In this document: one piece after another, positions 46,456-61,334 of the stretch | Layout of the letters: each line of letters starts with the position of its first letter | How positions within the stretch are numbered: position 1 is the stretch's first letter | Assembly (NCBI RefSeq): GCF_964340395.1 | Contig: NC_135553.1 | Location: forward strand, 17,348,501-17,412,500 | DNA from: Glandiceps talaboti | Lineage: Eukaryota; Hemichordata; Enteropneusta; Spengelidae | Direction of reading: 5' to 3' | DNA: 64,000 nucleotides | Notes under the pieces: model-generated | Database searches by the model: none | Seen by the model: only the letters and a program-made list of their open reading frames with translations | What the model was told of the DNA's origin: nothing | Position numbers and translations under genes: made by a program

Positions 46456-46603
46456 TGTAGTGGAATAGGACTGGCACCCCCGGGAGTACGTCCTCTAACC
46501 GGGGGCGCCACTGTCAACAGCGCCACCGGAGCAGCCGAGACCAGTGTGAGAGAAGACTTCTGATGATTAAGACGGACTATATTTACAGCGTATATTATCA
46601 TTA

Positions 46604-46647
<44 letters not shown>

Positions 46648-46695
46648 TTCGTGGATAACCAATACCGTACATTCAGGGTAAGCTGGTTCTCTACA
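46456..46695 (+). repeat. 3' LTR
   Basis: 240 bp, apparently identical to 38249-38488, followed by the target duplication GTAT. Confidence 0.95.
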
Positions 46696-46699
46696 GTAT

Positions 46700-47104
46700 T
46701 GTTTTATTTTTGAATTTTACACGTAAAATATTCGTCTAAGAGCATGTAAAGAAAGGATCATTACTATAAGATTGTGTATTGTTATGTAAATGAGCATAGC
46801 ATGTAATAAATAGTGATATTTTTAGCAATTATCACCAAAAGTTGTTCACTATTGTACAGTACTGTGTGATTGCTTGAAGAAGAAACACTCCCAACTGAAT
46901 AACAAGATTAGAACTTCACAAACAATATTCAGTGAACACTTTGTTTACCTCATCTATCATAATAGCCAACAGCATGTTAAAACATACATTCAAATATAAT
47001 ACTAATATTTTTCATTGATAACCTTTTCCAAGCATACTGTGTGAAAAGTTTTTTCTAGCAACTTTTATTCATGATTTGATTCCTGGCTACGTGACAACAA
47101 AACA
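46700..47104. other. Intergenic, LTR element to NDUFAB1
   Basis: AT-rich, no gene seen; it probably carries the upstream part of the NDUFAB1 promoter. Confidence 0.5.
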
Positions 47105-47118
47105 GCGCCACCTAGCGG
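47105..47118. promoter_or_regulatory. CTCF-like motif before NDUFAB1
   Basis: GCGCCACCTAGCGG, close to the GCGCC-CCTAG/TGG-type core of CTCF sites, 52 bp before the start codon. GC-rich sequence follows. Binding is inferred from the motif only. Confidence 0.35.
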
Positions 47119-47169
47119 TATGCACTATTGGGGGCGCACTTCTCCGACCCCGGCTGCGACAAATCCAAC

Positions 47170-49636
<2,467 letters not shown>

Positions 49637-50194
49637 AGATCTTGGTATGTGAAAAGTAAGTAACAACTAACACATGTAGGATATAGTCTGTGTATCTGAT
49701 AATACAATCTAGGAAGACAGTTAACATGGGTAGAACACACTTTACTTTAAGTTGATAAAAGTTTACTAGTTAAAGAACATATATACTTGTCATGTACCGT
49801 AGATTTTGATTATACAGTGTTCTACCTACTATTGAAAAAGGGCAGTGCTAACACCAGTCTTGCCACCCAGGCCATCATGCTTGGCAGATTTCTGCCATAC
49901 TCCAAAAGTGTTCTACCATCCTCGAGCGGGTAATCTTTGAGTGACAATTATTATAATTATAATATCACATGAAGAGAAATGGTTGATCCCAATGTCCATG
50001 TGTGCATGTACTTCTCAGAGTATGGATCAACATTGAAGACATGCATATTATATACTGAAAATTATGCAAATTATTATGCAAATTTTCATATTATTGGCAT
50101 GTTAATCCTGTAAATTAGCTGCTATCCATGCAATCTTTGCCGGGGAGAACACTGATACATAGTGTATAAATTGTCATAGAAGTCTTGTATATCC

Positions 50195-50337
50195 CAATCT
50201 GATTAAAATCTGATGTGATGAAAATGTCGTTTGTTTTGTTCCGGGTGATCGCCACCTAAAGGAAAATGATGGAAATGGAAATAGAGGTAAATAAAGACAC
50301 CTAGCTGCTTTCACCACATCAGATTTTAATCAGATTG
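50195..50337. mobile_element. Mutator-like MITE with 9-bp target duplication
   Basis: 143 bp with 23-bp perfect terminal inverted repeats (left end CAATCTGATTAAAATCTGAT, then GTG). TGTATATCC flanks both sides (50186-50194 and 50338-50346). A 9-bp duplication is the mark of Mutator-like transposition. Fragments of the same family lie near 28772 and at 60244-60307. Confidence 0.8.
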
Positions 50338-51081
50338 TGTATATCCCCCAAAATTTAACAATAAAGGAAAGACAGTTTGAAGTTGTATTTGTATTGAAAG
50401 TAATGTACTAACTTTATTTGAAATAGTTAAACATGATTTACTTTCTTTTTTTCATTTTGTTTTAACAGATTAAGTGTGTACATTATACTGGGTGTTACGT
50501 TGACGATGATCTAGAGCAGTGCATGGTGGGAACTCCTTGCAAAATGTTGATGTTACCATGGAAATAGTCTACATAAATGCTACATGTTCCAAGGCATCCT
50601 GTAATTTTCTGTCTACAATTTCAGAATTTTTTGTTTTTCAGAAAGCGATTTCTAGTTTCTGGTGACCATATAATGTTATTCTTTTCAAGGACTGTATACT
50701 ATCAACATTGCTACATTTGCACTTGCCAAGTGATTTGTAACATTCACAGAAAATAGAGCATTTCAAAATTATAATCAAATTATTGTCAGTTAGAGCACCA
50801 TTTCATCACGTTTTGCTTCAATTTTACATCTAGTTGTGCTGACTCACTAGTACAGTCGTTCGTAAAATACAAACCTAATGCTATATCAGACAGACATTGA
50901 AATTGAATGTCACAGGAGTTGACTACAACCAGTTTGTATTAATTCTAAAAAAGTGAGGAACCATTTTGCTGTTGGGCATTGGTATGTGTGTTACCTTATG
51001 AAGTGGTATCATTGTACAAAGACCGTATATCGCCAAGTTTGACAAGAGCATAACATATGATCAAACACTCATAGGAGATCA

Positions 51082-51256
51082 CCATATATGGTCAGACCCA
51101 CCATAGAGGTAATGCCATATATGGTCAAACCCACCATAGAGGTAATGCCATATATGGTTACACCCACCATAGAGGTAATGCCATATATGGTCAGAGCCAC
51201 CAGAGAGGTAATGCCATATATGGTCAGATTCACTAGTGAGGTAATGCCATATATGG
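51082..51256. repeat. 33-bp satellite with six CArG boxes
   Basis: About 5.5 units of 33 bp, each containing CCATATATGG at 51082, 51115, 51148, 51181, 51214 and 51247, exactly 33 bp apart. CCATATATGG fits CC(A/T)6GG, the SRF/MADS site, and is palindromic. The unit is 11 codons, so both strands are open (74 and 78 codons). I do not think these frames are genes. Confidence 0.92.
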
Positions 51257-51487
51257 TCAAACTTGCAAAAAGATATACTTTGAAATACAAGAAAGTATAC
51301 TTCATCAGTTGAAATGAAATGATGCTCTAAATTTTCAATATCAATTTTATGATTCCATCAATGGTCCAATTGTCACTAGCTATCATAATATCGTACCAAG
51401 GAGTGTCTGCGTTGTCAAACTTTTCAATTAGTGCACTTGAAATAAATAGTTTGATTTTGTTTTAAAAAGAAAGATTCTAGTGTACTA

Positions 51488-51551
51488 TTGTATGTATGTA
51501 TGTATGTGTGTGTGTGTGTGTTGTGTGTGTGTGTGTGTGTGTGTGTGTTTG

Positions 51552-51600
<49 letters not shown>
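51488..51600. repeat. (GT)n microsatellite
   Basis: GTAT then a long interrupted GT run. No gene; the reverse-strand His-Thr frame is an artefact. Confidence 0.95.
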
Positions 51601-51602
<2 letters not shown>

Positions 51603-52310
51603 GAGTGTCATTGCTACTAACATAACAGACTGAATTCTGCTTATTAACTATTGACAGAATATACATCGTTGTAAACCAAAGCCTCTTTACGGCACCGCAC
51701 AAGATGCATCTTTATTTCGCAATGTTGTGGAAGAAGTAACAGCTGTGGTTTGCGAGAATGAGAATGAGTGTTCCATGTGTTGATACACTGTCATAAGATA
51801 CTCAACTTTGTCATGTCACAGATGACCTTTGTAGCACTAGAGGTCAGAATAGTATGGGTTAGGAAATAACATACATTGAAGCAAAGACTGACATTATTTT
51901 GTAATAATACAGTACTAAAGAAGTGACGGATCATGATCAATCTGATAACAATCTAATCAAATCGAGAAAACCTTGAAGTACATACCTTTTGTTTATGATT
52001 TGGGTAACAAGATAGAAAGAGGTAACTAAAAACAAGCATAGTACAGTAGTCATAAAATATGCACCATCATAAACCACAGCCTCTTTTATGCACCGTCTTA
52101 GAATATTTTTTTGAAGTTTATTTGATTTATGATATTTCGCAGTGTCACAAGAAATATCAGCTCTGGTTTGCAAGAATTGAAATATGGTAAACAAAGCAAA
52201 CTGAGCAGTAGTCTTCTTGATCAGATTAAGATCACGATATTCAGATTAGACGGTTTTATTACATGTTAAATTATTGTATATTTCTAAATACCAATGTCTA
52301 TTTTAGTTTA

Positions 52311-52375
52311 AGGTACGCTTTGTCAGACTGCCCTCAAGCATTGCTGAACTGAACACGATTTGTTGAGGGTTGAGC
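52311..52375. mobile_element. Family C repeat fragment
   Basis: TAAGGTACGCTTTGTCAG and TGCCCTCAAGCATTGCTGAA match the left arm of 21716-21814; the right arm is degraded to GAGGGTTGAGC. Confidence 0.5.
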
Positions 52376-53440
52376 AACATGATGTACATGTATCACAGTC
52401 TATGTCTATTCAAATGACCAAGCATTCATTGTCAATTTCAAATAACAACAAGTAAGCATATGAATGAAATGTTATGATAATTAGCTTGAAATAAATATGT
52501 GAGTCTATTCAAACCCATGGGAGAGTAAAACATAAAAACATTTGCTATATGTCAATTCAAAATCAAATACCAGTTTAGTTCAGTAAAGGGATTGGATATC
52601 TGTGGATAATAACATTCCATCAGAGTCTGGTGTGGAATCCAGTGTTGCCTTTGAAGTCGTATATATAGTCTCCTATACCTGTCAATGTTTTCTATGATCA
52701 CTTTCCTTTCATTGGAGATGGCCGTAGTGATTGTAATGAGTTTAGGAAATTAGACTAAATCATTTATGTCACATGTCCTTGGATATGAAAACCAACATAG
52801 TCTGGTATTATCAATGCAAACAGGAAAACATTTATTACTAGTGTCCGTGGATATCCTGTGTATTTATAAGCATGTCCTTTTGTGATTTGAAAGTATATAT
52901 AAAGAAATTAAGTGGTATATTAATAACTGCATAATCATGCAATGTGATGTAAATCTTACTCACTCCCAATTGCAACCAATCAATTTATGTGGACATTTTT
53001 TTTCAAAATCAATACAAAGTTGAATCTGTTTAATACCAGGACAAGCACGATTGTAGCAGTCACAGGTCCAGCAAGTATACTGATAGATAGACTACGAGAA
53101 AAAATTCAAGATTAACACAGAGAAAAGAAACATTAAATGAAATGTGAATTCATAAGAAGAATATTCAATAACATTTATATGCTGATATAAGAATCTATAA
53201 ACAATATTTTAATTAGAACAGAAATATTTTACATAGTGATATGTCTATAGTATACAAGGAAAGGTCTTTATGGGGGAGGGGGGGGGCAATTTTGATGTGG
53301 CCTTTGGAGATCATCAAATTGTATGGAGATGGTGTCATCTCAAAAATAAGAAAGCTCAGCTTCTAAATACCGACACCCCACTCTAATTAAAAATGACCGG
53401 TCCCTATCGAACAACCCATTTAGCATAGTATAGTGGGCAG

Positions 53441-53519
53441 CTAGCTGGCCAATCACAGACCACGTCACATGTCACATGCGAGGAGGGAGTCCTTCAACCT
53501 CGTTTTCGTAACTTGTGTA
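53441..53519 (+). promoter_or_regulatory. PGS1 promoter / 5' UTR
   Basis: A CCAAT box (GGCCAATCAC, CCAAT at 53449-53453) is followed by ACGTCACATGTCACATG at 53462-53478, with CRE-like and E-box-like elements, about 45-70 bp before the PGS1 ATG. No TATA box is seen. Inferred from motifs. Confidence 0.5.
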
Positions 53520-56500
53520 ATGGCCGCCTCCTGTCTTCGTCTGCTTCAAGGTGTTCGTCAAAAAGAAGCTGTTCACAGGTAAATATGTTAGTCTATACTC
53601 TGTCAGTTGACACGAGTGTTTGTGCAGTTATGCATAATTTCAGCAACTGACATTAAGTCACTCGACATATTTGTGTGATTTAATTGTGTGGTGATCGTGT
53701 AAGATACCTGTGGTCGATTTATACGTACTACACACATGGTGAGACTGTGTTAGTGTTAGAACACCGACGTGACACACAGTCGTGACACAGGGACAGTGAC
53801 CGACATTTAACGTTACAGTGCATTGCAGTACCTCTATCATAGAGGGACCTGTAGTACTAGTAGTAGCTAAGTTAGTGGCCATCGCGTATCTGTATCTGTT
53901 TGAATATCTGTATCTGTAACTTTGAAGTAAGATTTATACTTGACATGAATTGATTACAGCTAGGGTACACATGAATTGATTACAAGGTGCACATGCATTG
54001 ATTACAGTGTACACATCAATTGATTGTTATTTACAAAATTATTGAATTGATCATGGAAATGTATATAATAATATATAACAATAATTGAATAATGTATATT
54101 AATTTGTTTTTCAGGTCCAGTCTGATAATAAGTCGATGTTGTCATCAAATCAAGCCACAGCCAAGTGAAATGAATGGTGGTAATGTTAATAATGTATTTC
54201 AGAAATTTGAATGGATGACACAGTTAGCACCAGTGTTTGCTGTCAGTGGAAGAAAGGTTACAATTATTAAAGAACCTTCAAAATTCTATGAAACTTTACG
54301 GGTAAGTTTGTTAGGAATATAGAACAGTACAAGTGTTAATGACAGAATGTAATCAAATTATTTTTTGTATGTAAATGAAATGTGGTTATTATTATGATAG
54401 TCTTGAAACTTGATAATGATGTTGTTTATCTTGAAAATATGATGATGATGATGATGATGACGACGATGATATTGTGATGGTGGTGGTGGTCGTGATGATG
54501 GTGGTCTCATGAGGGTGATGATGGTTATGAGGATGGTGGTGGTGGTGGTCATGAGGATGGTGGTCTCATGAGGGTGGTGGTGGTCATGAGGATGGTGGTG
54601 GTGATGATGCTGGTGATGATTACAACAATAACAATGATAATCATGATTGTTGTGATGATGAAGACGATAACAAAACATTGTCTAAGATGATAATCAAAAG
54701 AAAATATTGTTATATTTCTTTTCACACACAGACAAGAGCAAGAAATGCCAGTAAAAGAATTGTACTTGCATCATTATATCTTGGTACAGGTGACCATGAA
54801 CAAGGTCTGGTAAGTCATCAAAACACTGTTAGCCAATATCATCTTAGATCATACCATTTCTCATACTCACTTTTCGTACCATTCATCTAAAGTGGCCACT
54901 GTAATACACTTTGAGCAGCCAATCTTTCATTCTAGATATAGAAAATGTCTGTTTAACATGTCTACTTTCATTTTTATTTAGTTTTTTGTTTGATTGTGCA
55001 TAAAGAAAGATGCTGAATTAGATGAAATCCTAAATCACTCTAACAGTATATACAGATATTCTCATGGTTTTGTAGGGTGATAAAAAAGCTAGGGGTACCT
55101 TTCCCAAGAAGCTAGGGGTACCTTTCCACCAGCTTGAGCATACCCTTTAGGCTTGTAATAATAATGTTTATTCACCAATATAATAAAAGTAACCTTTAAG
55201 GCTTAAAATAGATACATATACAGAATACATGGCAAAAGGGATCAAGAAATAGAAAAAGCTTGTATCCCTTAGTCACCAAGTTAGTGATTAACACTTGTAA
55301 TAATTTTTCTGTAGCTCATACAGAAAGATGTATGTATTATATATTCCAGGTTGACAGCATTCGTGAAGCAGCCCTGAAATCCAATCATCCACTTCAAGTC
55401 AAAATCCTCCTAGAATACACCAGAGGATCGAGAGGAAAGGAAAACTCACGCACAATGTTGGTACCACTACTAGAAGAATTTGGTTCTCAAGTTCAAGTGT
55501 CTTTGTATCACACACCTGATCTGAGAGGACTTCTCAAGTGTCTGGTTCCTGCCCGATTCAATGAAACCATCGGATTGCATCATATGAAGGTTTACTTGTT
55601 TGACGATTCATTTGTCATCAGTGGGTAAGATAAAATACTGACTTGCTTCTTGTGTTCTGCACTAATATATGTTGATCTTCACAAATCACTATTTTTTGTT
55701 GTTGCTAGATCCAGAGAGCTTCCATGTATATAATTTTGCCACCAACACATCTTTATCTCATTAAAAAGCATGTATATTTTGTTGTTATTATGTAACTCAT
55801 GCCTCCTAAATTTGTCTTAATTTTCATGTATGTATAATGTCTGGTCCATGGAATAAATTTCAATTCAGTTCAAATTACTTATAGTAGTCTTACCTTAACT
55901 TGTCACATTGCATCACAACTCTGCAATGCACCTTATACCCTTTAGCTTTCAAAATGTTGACTCGGTGTTTGACATGTACAGGATTAGCAGTCCTCTACCG
56001 AAGCTAATATTAAAGTTTGTGTAGCAGGTTATTATCATTTTAGAGTGAAAGATTTAGCATGCCCTCTAACGCTCAATTGCTATGTGTATAACAAAAGAGA
56101 AAAATTTGCCCTCAACAAAGAATTTTTAAGATTCAGTTGATGAACCACACATGTGGCAAGCAAGTATGTCTTGGATAAAGTAAGCCATGGGTAACCATGG
56201 TGATTGCATGAGTGTATACAACAACAAAACTTTCAGTTAAACATGATTGTATAAACTATACATTGTAGTCTTCTTTCCCTCAATTTTGGTCAAGGTTTAG
56301 AACTGAATGGGGTTGGAGGCAGTGTGATGTGCCATTGACGCACATAATTTCTAGTGACTCACCAAAATTTGGTATTCCCCTATCTCTTACTATTTGGTGA
56401 CTCACAAGAAATGCCAGTTTTGCTCATTTTGACTCTCATCAACAAAACTTGGCTATCATTAGAGGACACACTGGTTGGTTGGGGCTCAGATATTACCCTT

Positions 56501-59500
56501 GAATTGCTACTCAGCTGATACCCACAAAATAATAGTACAGTAAAACTCCAATTATCCGAACTCCGATTATCCGAATTGTTCGGTCATCCGAACCGCTGTC
56601 ATGTCTCCCAAAATTTTCTATTGTTTCTTCGACCCATTGTTTTCATCACCACGCAAACACGGGTGATTCTGTGATCACTGTAACAACGCATTGCCTGCTG
56701 TCTTTTGTCTTTCGTCGGCTTATCTTCTGTGTTTCCTTTATACATGAGTTAACATACATACAATTGTTACAATTCAATTCCAGTGTCTAATTTACTTCAA
56801 AACAATACAGAGTGTGAAGTGACTAATGAATGGTCAGATCGACGTGTGGGCCGAAGTGTGAATTAAAGTGTGAATAACAACTTGATCTGAAAGATCTTTT
56901 TCATGTAAGTTAGAACAATTGATTGCAAGGAAAATGATAAAAATGAAACGTTCCGCAGAAAAGCAAAAAAAACCGGGAAGATCACACAAACCATATCTTT
57001 GTCAGAAAGCCGCTGATCGGCGGCAAAGTCATCACAACATAAAATGTAGGTGTCCTTTCATGTCGGAACGACAAATACTCTCTCGATGGCCACCAGTTAC
57101 GAACCCAAGCTGTGAAATTTCTTTTCAACACACACTATAAATTCAGACGATTTTGCGAAAAATGCTCACTCGAAAACCAAACACTGATTGAACACAACTC
57201 TACGAAACTGCCCTTCTCATCGATTCTACAACACTATATCCCATAAGTCTACGTCTACGGGGAAATGGTGAGTGTACTGTAATCTGTGTGTGAACATTTC
57301 AACAAGTTAAATCGAACAGACTTTGTTTACATTTTGATACGCAGCTGACCTCATTGAACTCTGCTACGAACATTTGTGTGCTGTAACGACGATATGCGAA
57401 CCCTTTATGTCACATTTCCAATATTTTTGCTTTATTTTCTTCGTCGATTTTGAAATACATGTACATGTACAGTAATAAACTTTATTTCATTTTAAAACTT
57501 TGTGGCTATTTCTAATTTTATTGATCGTGTGAGGTGTGTATGTTGTGTGCATGTGGGTTTTGGTGTAGACATGGATGTACATTGTATGGTTTCAAAACGT
57601 CACGCCCCATATCCGAATATCCGAACTGTCCGCATATCCGAACAAAATCGATGTCCCCCCTTGAGTTTGGATAATTGGAGTTTTACTGTAATGTAAATTG
57701 AATTCCTCGAATAGAGGCATGTAAAGAAAGTCTTGTGTTCATTGTGTCTGTCTACATGCATTGCCAGTATGCTGGACATTGAAGCATGAAGGAGTGTAAA
57801 CACTGCCATCTCTTGACAGATCGTGAAACTATTTGATAATATTATAAGAGCATTTTCTAATGCAAATAATAATCATTAATATAAGATCATACTTTATCTG
57901 AAGTTTTAGATCGACTCACAAGTTACTTTTATTCCATTTTCACCCAGTGCTAATCTTAATGAAACCTACTTCACAAATCGACAAGATCGCTACATCTTAC
58001 TTGAAGACTGCCCTCATTTGGCCAATTTCTTCACTGAACTGGTGTCAACTGTGAGTGGATTTTCATTTCAACTTCAAAAAGATGACACAGTGAGGATGGA
58101 CAAGGACTTTGGTATTCACCCCTTTAAAGGTAATTCTGTTCGTGGTATCTTTTAAAAGGGCACACTAGTCAGGATATTGGTATACTTTCCTAACTTTAGA
58201 GTTGGAATACATTGTAACATAGGCAAATTAAGTTTGAAATTGTTATGTAGAGGGTAGATAAAATGAGGTTTATATGTAGAGGGATATATGAAATGAGATT
58301 GATGTGTAGAGGGTAGATGAAATGATAGAGGGGTAGATGAAATGAGAGATTGATGTGTAGAGGGGTAGATGAAATGAGAGATTGATGTGTAGAGGGGTAG
58401 TTGAAATGAGAGATTGATATGTAGAGGGGTAGTTGAAATGAGAGATTGATATGTAGAGGGGTAGTTGAAATGAGAAATTGATATGTAGAGGGGTAGATGC
58501 AATGAGAGATTGACATGTAGAGGGATAGATGAAATGAGAGATTGATGTGTAACGGGGTAGATGAAATGAGAGATTGATATGTAGAGGGGTAGATGAAATG
58601 AGAGATTGATGTGTAGAGGGATAGATGAAATGAGAGATTGATGTGTAGCGGGGTAGATGAAATGAGAGATTGATATGTAGAGGGGTAGATGAAATGAGAG
58701 ATTGATATTTAGAGGAGTAGATGAAGTGAGAGATTGATGTGTAGAGGGGTAGATGAAATGAGAGATTGATATTTAGAGGGGTAGAGGGATAGATGAAATG
58801 AGAGATTGATATGTAGCGGGGTAGATGAAATGAGAGATTGATGTGTAGAGGGGTAGATGAAATGAGAGATTGATGTGTAGAGGGGTAGTTGAAATGAGAA
58901 ATTGATATGGAGAGGGGTAGATGAAATGAGAGATTAATGTGTAGAGGGGTAGATGAAATGAGAGATTGATATGTAGAGGGATAGATGAAATGAGATTGAT
59001 ATGTAGAGGGGTAGATGCAATGAGAGATTGATGTGTAGAGGGATAGATGAAATGAGAGATTGATGTGTAGAGGGGTAGTTGAAATGAGAAATTGATATGG
59101 AGAGGGGTAGATGAAATGAGAGATTGATATGTAGAGGGGTAGATGAAATGAGAGATTGATATGGAGAGGGGTAGATGCAATGAGATATTGATATGGAGAG
59201 GGGTAGATGAAATGAGAGATTGATATGTAGAGGGGTAGATGAAATGAGAGATTGATATGGAGAGGGGTAGATGCAATGAGATATTGATATGGAGAGGGGT
59301 AGATGAAATGAGAGATTGATATGGAGAGGGGTAGATGAAATGAGAGATTGATATGTAGAGGGGTAGATGAAATGAGAGAGATTGATATTTACTTTTTAGA
59401 GAGAAGATAAAACAGCATCACTATATAGTTGGGAAAATTATGAAAAATAAAGGTATTTTATTGATTATATTTTCTTACAGGTGACATAAAAAAATTCAAA

Positions 59501-61066
59501 GAGGAAGCCGGTCGGAGAGTGCGGACATTCTTAGAGAACTACATAACACCAAGCAAAGATATGTCAAAATGTAGTACGACAGACCATTCATCGGTAGAGG
59601 AACACAATTTTGAGCAACTTTATAAGCATACTGGAGTACCCATAAATATGACACAAGTGTCTCCTAAAGACAATGAAAGGACTATGAAACAACACAGTGA
59701 TAATTCGGATTTACAAAACATTGAAAAGGAAGACACTTTGATATTCCCATTAATTCAAATGGGACCCTTAGGTATTACAAATGATGCACAGGCAACAAGG
59801 ACGTTATTAGAAAATGCAGAAAATGGCACTCACATACAGTTGACTTCAGGCTACTTTAATTTGACTGAGAGTTACTTAGATATTATTCTAAATCGATCCA
59901 AGGCCGAGTATAACATGTTGACTGCAGATCCCAAGGTAAGGAGACATCTATCTTACTAGAATACAATTCTGTATAGCAATGATTGTTATATTTGTAACTC
60001 TTACTTAGAAACATTTCTTTGTCTTAGCCTTTGTCCTTATATTTTCATACCAGCAAAACAACCCCTTATTTAAAACACACCAAATTAGCTCCAATGGCAT
60101 TGTAGCACAACAGTACAATTTATTTGATAAACGTTTTTTGTAAAATGTTAAAATGTTTATCCACATACTGGTATCTCAGTTGCTGGATAACTATATGTCA
60201 TTTTTTTTAATGTTTACCTACTTCCATAACTACGCCTATACATGATGGATATAGAGGTAAATAAAGAAATTTAGCTGCTTTCGCAACATTAGATTTTAAT
60301 CAGATTGGGAGAAGCAGAGAAACAAAGAAGATGATTATTTTTTTTTTCCGACTGACCAACCCAAATTTATTATGAAAAAGTAATGAGAAACAAATAAAAA
60401 ACTAGGGTCACCCTTATCTTGTCATGTGCGGATCCTTTCTTCCAGACGAATGGATTCTATGGAGCTAAAGGAGTAGCAGGAGGTATACCGGATGCATACA
60501 CATACATTGCTAAACACTTTTATGCTAGACTATGTAAACATAACCAACTACACCGGATACGACTGTATGAGTATTATAGGGATAAATGGACTTTCCATGC
60601 TAAAGGTAAGAATATATAGCCAGTGTCTTGAAGTAAGATCTATGGCTTATAATAATAGAGTGATTCAAATAAATTACTGTTGAAAATTTTGAAGAACTTG
60701 ATTTTGAAGTAGTAGATTCATTTTTGACTGTAAAATTGATGTTAATTTCTTGATGAATATATATCTCAAAATTCTGCTGTCACTGTGTATGTATGTGTGT
60801 CTGTACATGTATATATATATATATATAATATATGTATGTATGTGTTTGTGTGTGTGTGTGTGTGTATTATGTATGTACATTGTATGTATGTATGTATGTA
60901 TGTATGTATGTATGTATGTATGTATGTATGTATGTACATCTAAATATATAATATATGTATGTATGTACGTACGTATGTACGTACGTACGTACGTACGTAC
61001 GTACGTATGTACATATGTATGTATGTATGTATGTATGTGTATAATATAATGTATGTATGCATAAAA

Positions 61067-61097
<31 letters not shown>

Positions 61098-61254
61098 TGT
61101 ATGTATGTATGTGTGTGTATGTATGTATGTGTGTATGTATATAATATAATGTATGTATGCATAAAAATGTGTGTATGTATGTGTGTGTGTGTATGTATAT
61201 AATATGTATGTATGCATAAAAATGTATGTATGTATGTATGTGCGTATAATATAA

Positions 61255-61334
<80 letters not shown>

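Larger units (their letters stand above)
43304..46561 (+). repeat. Second copy of the 3258-bp tandem block
   Basis: Matches 40046-43303, and I see no difference along the parts compared. It contains the C-terminal three quarters of gag, the frameshift signal, the three downstream frames, the purine tract and the first 106 bp of the 3' LTR. Confidence 0.93.
38249..46695 (+). mobile_element. Non-autonomous LTR retrotransposon, gag-only, with internal duplication
   Basis: Bounded by 240-bp LTRs that look identical (38249-38488 and 46456-46695), each starting TG and ending CA. The 4-bp target duplication GTAT lies at 38245-38248 and 46696-46699. A primer-binding-like site TGGCGTAGTCGGCA at 38490 and a purine tract at 46442-46455 complete the frame. 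The internal part encodes a gag but no protease DTG, reverse transcriptase (YxDD), RNase H or integrase that I can find. A 3258-bp block (40046-43303) is repeated in tandem at 43304-46561. Without the duplication the element would be about 5.2 kb. Identical LTRs point to a recent insertion. Probably Ty3-like by gag and signal layout; the clade is uncertain. Confidence 0.93.
49637..53440. other. Intergenic, NDUFAB1 to PGS1
   Basis: About 3.8 kb without a supported gene. It includes the NDUFAB1 3' UTR, a MULE-like MITE, the CArG satellite, a GT microsatellite and a family C fragment, each listed separately. Confidence 0.6.

Noticed and set aside
58152-59276. Ser/His/Pro repeat proteins on the minus strand
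   Set aside because: They are readings of the 32-bp minisatellite in a PGS1 intron; the unit is not a multiple of three, so the peptide changes phase.
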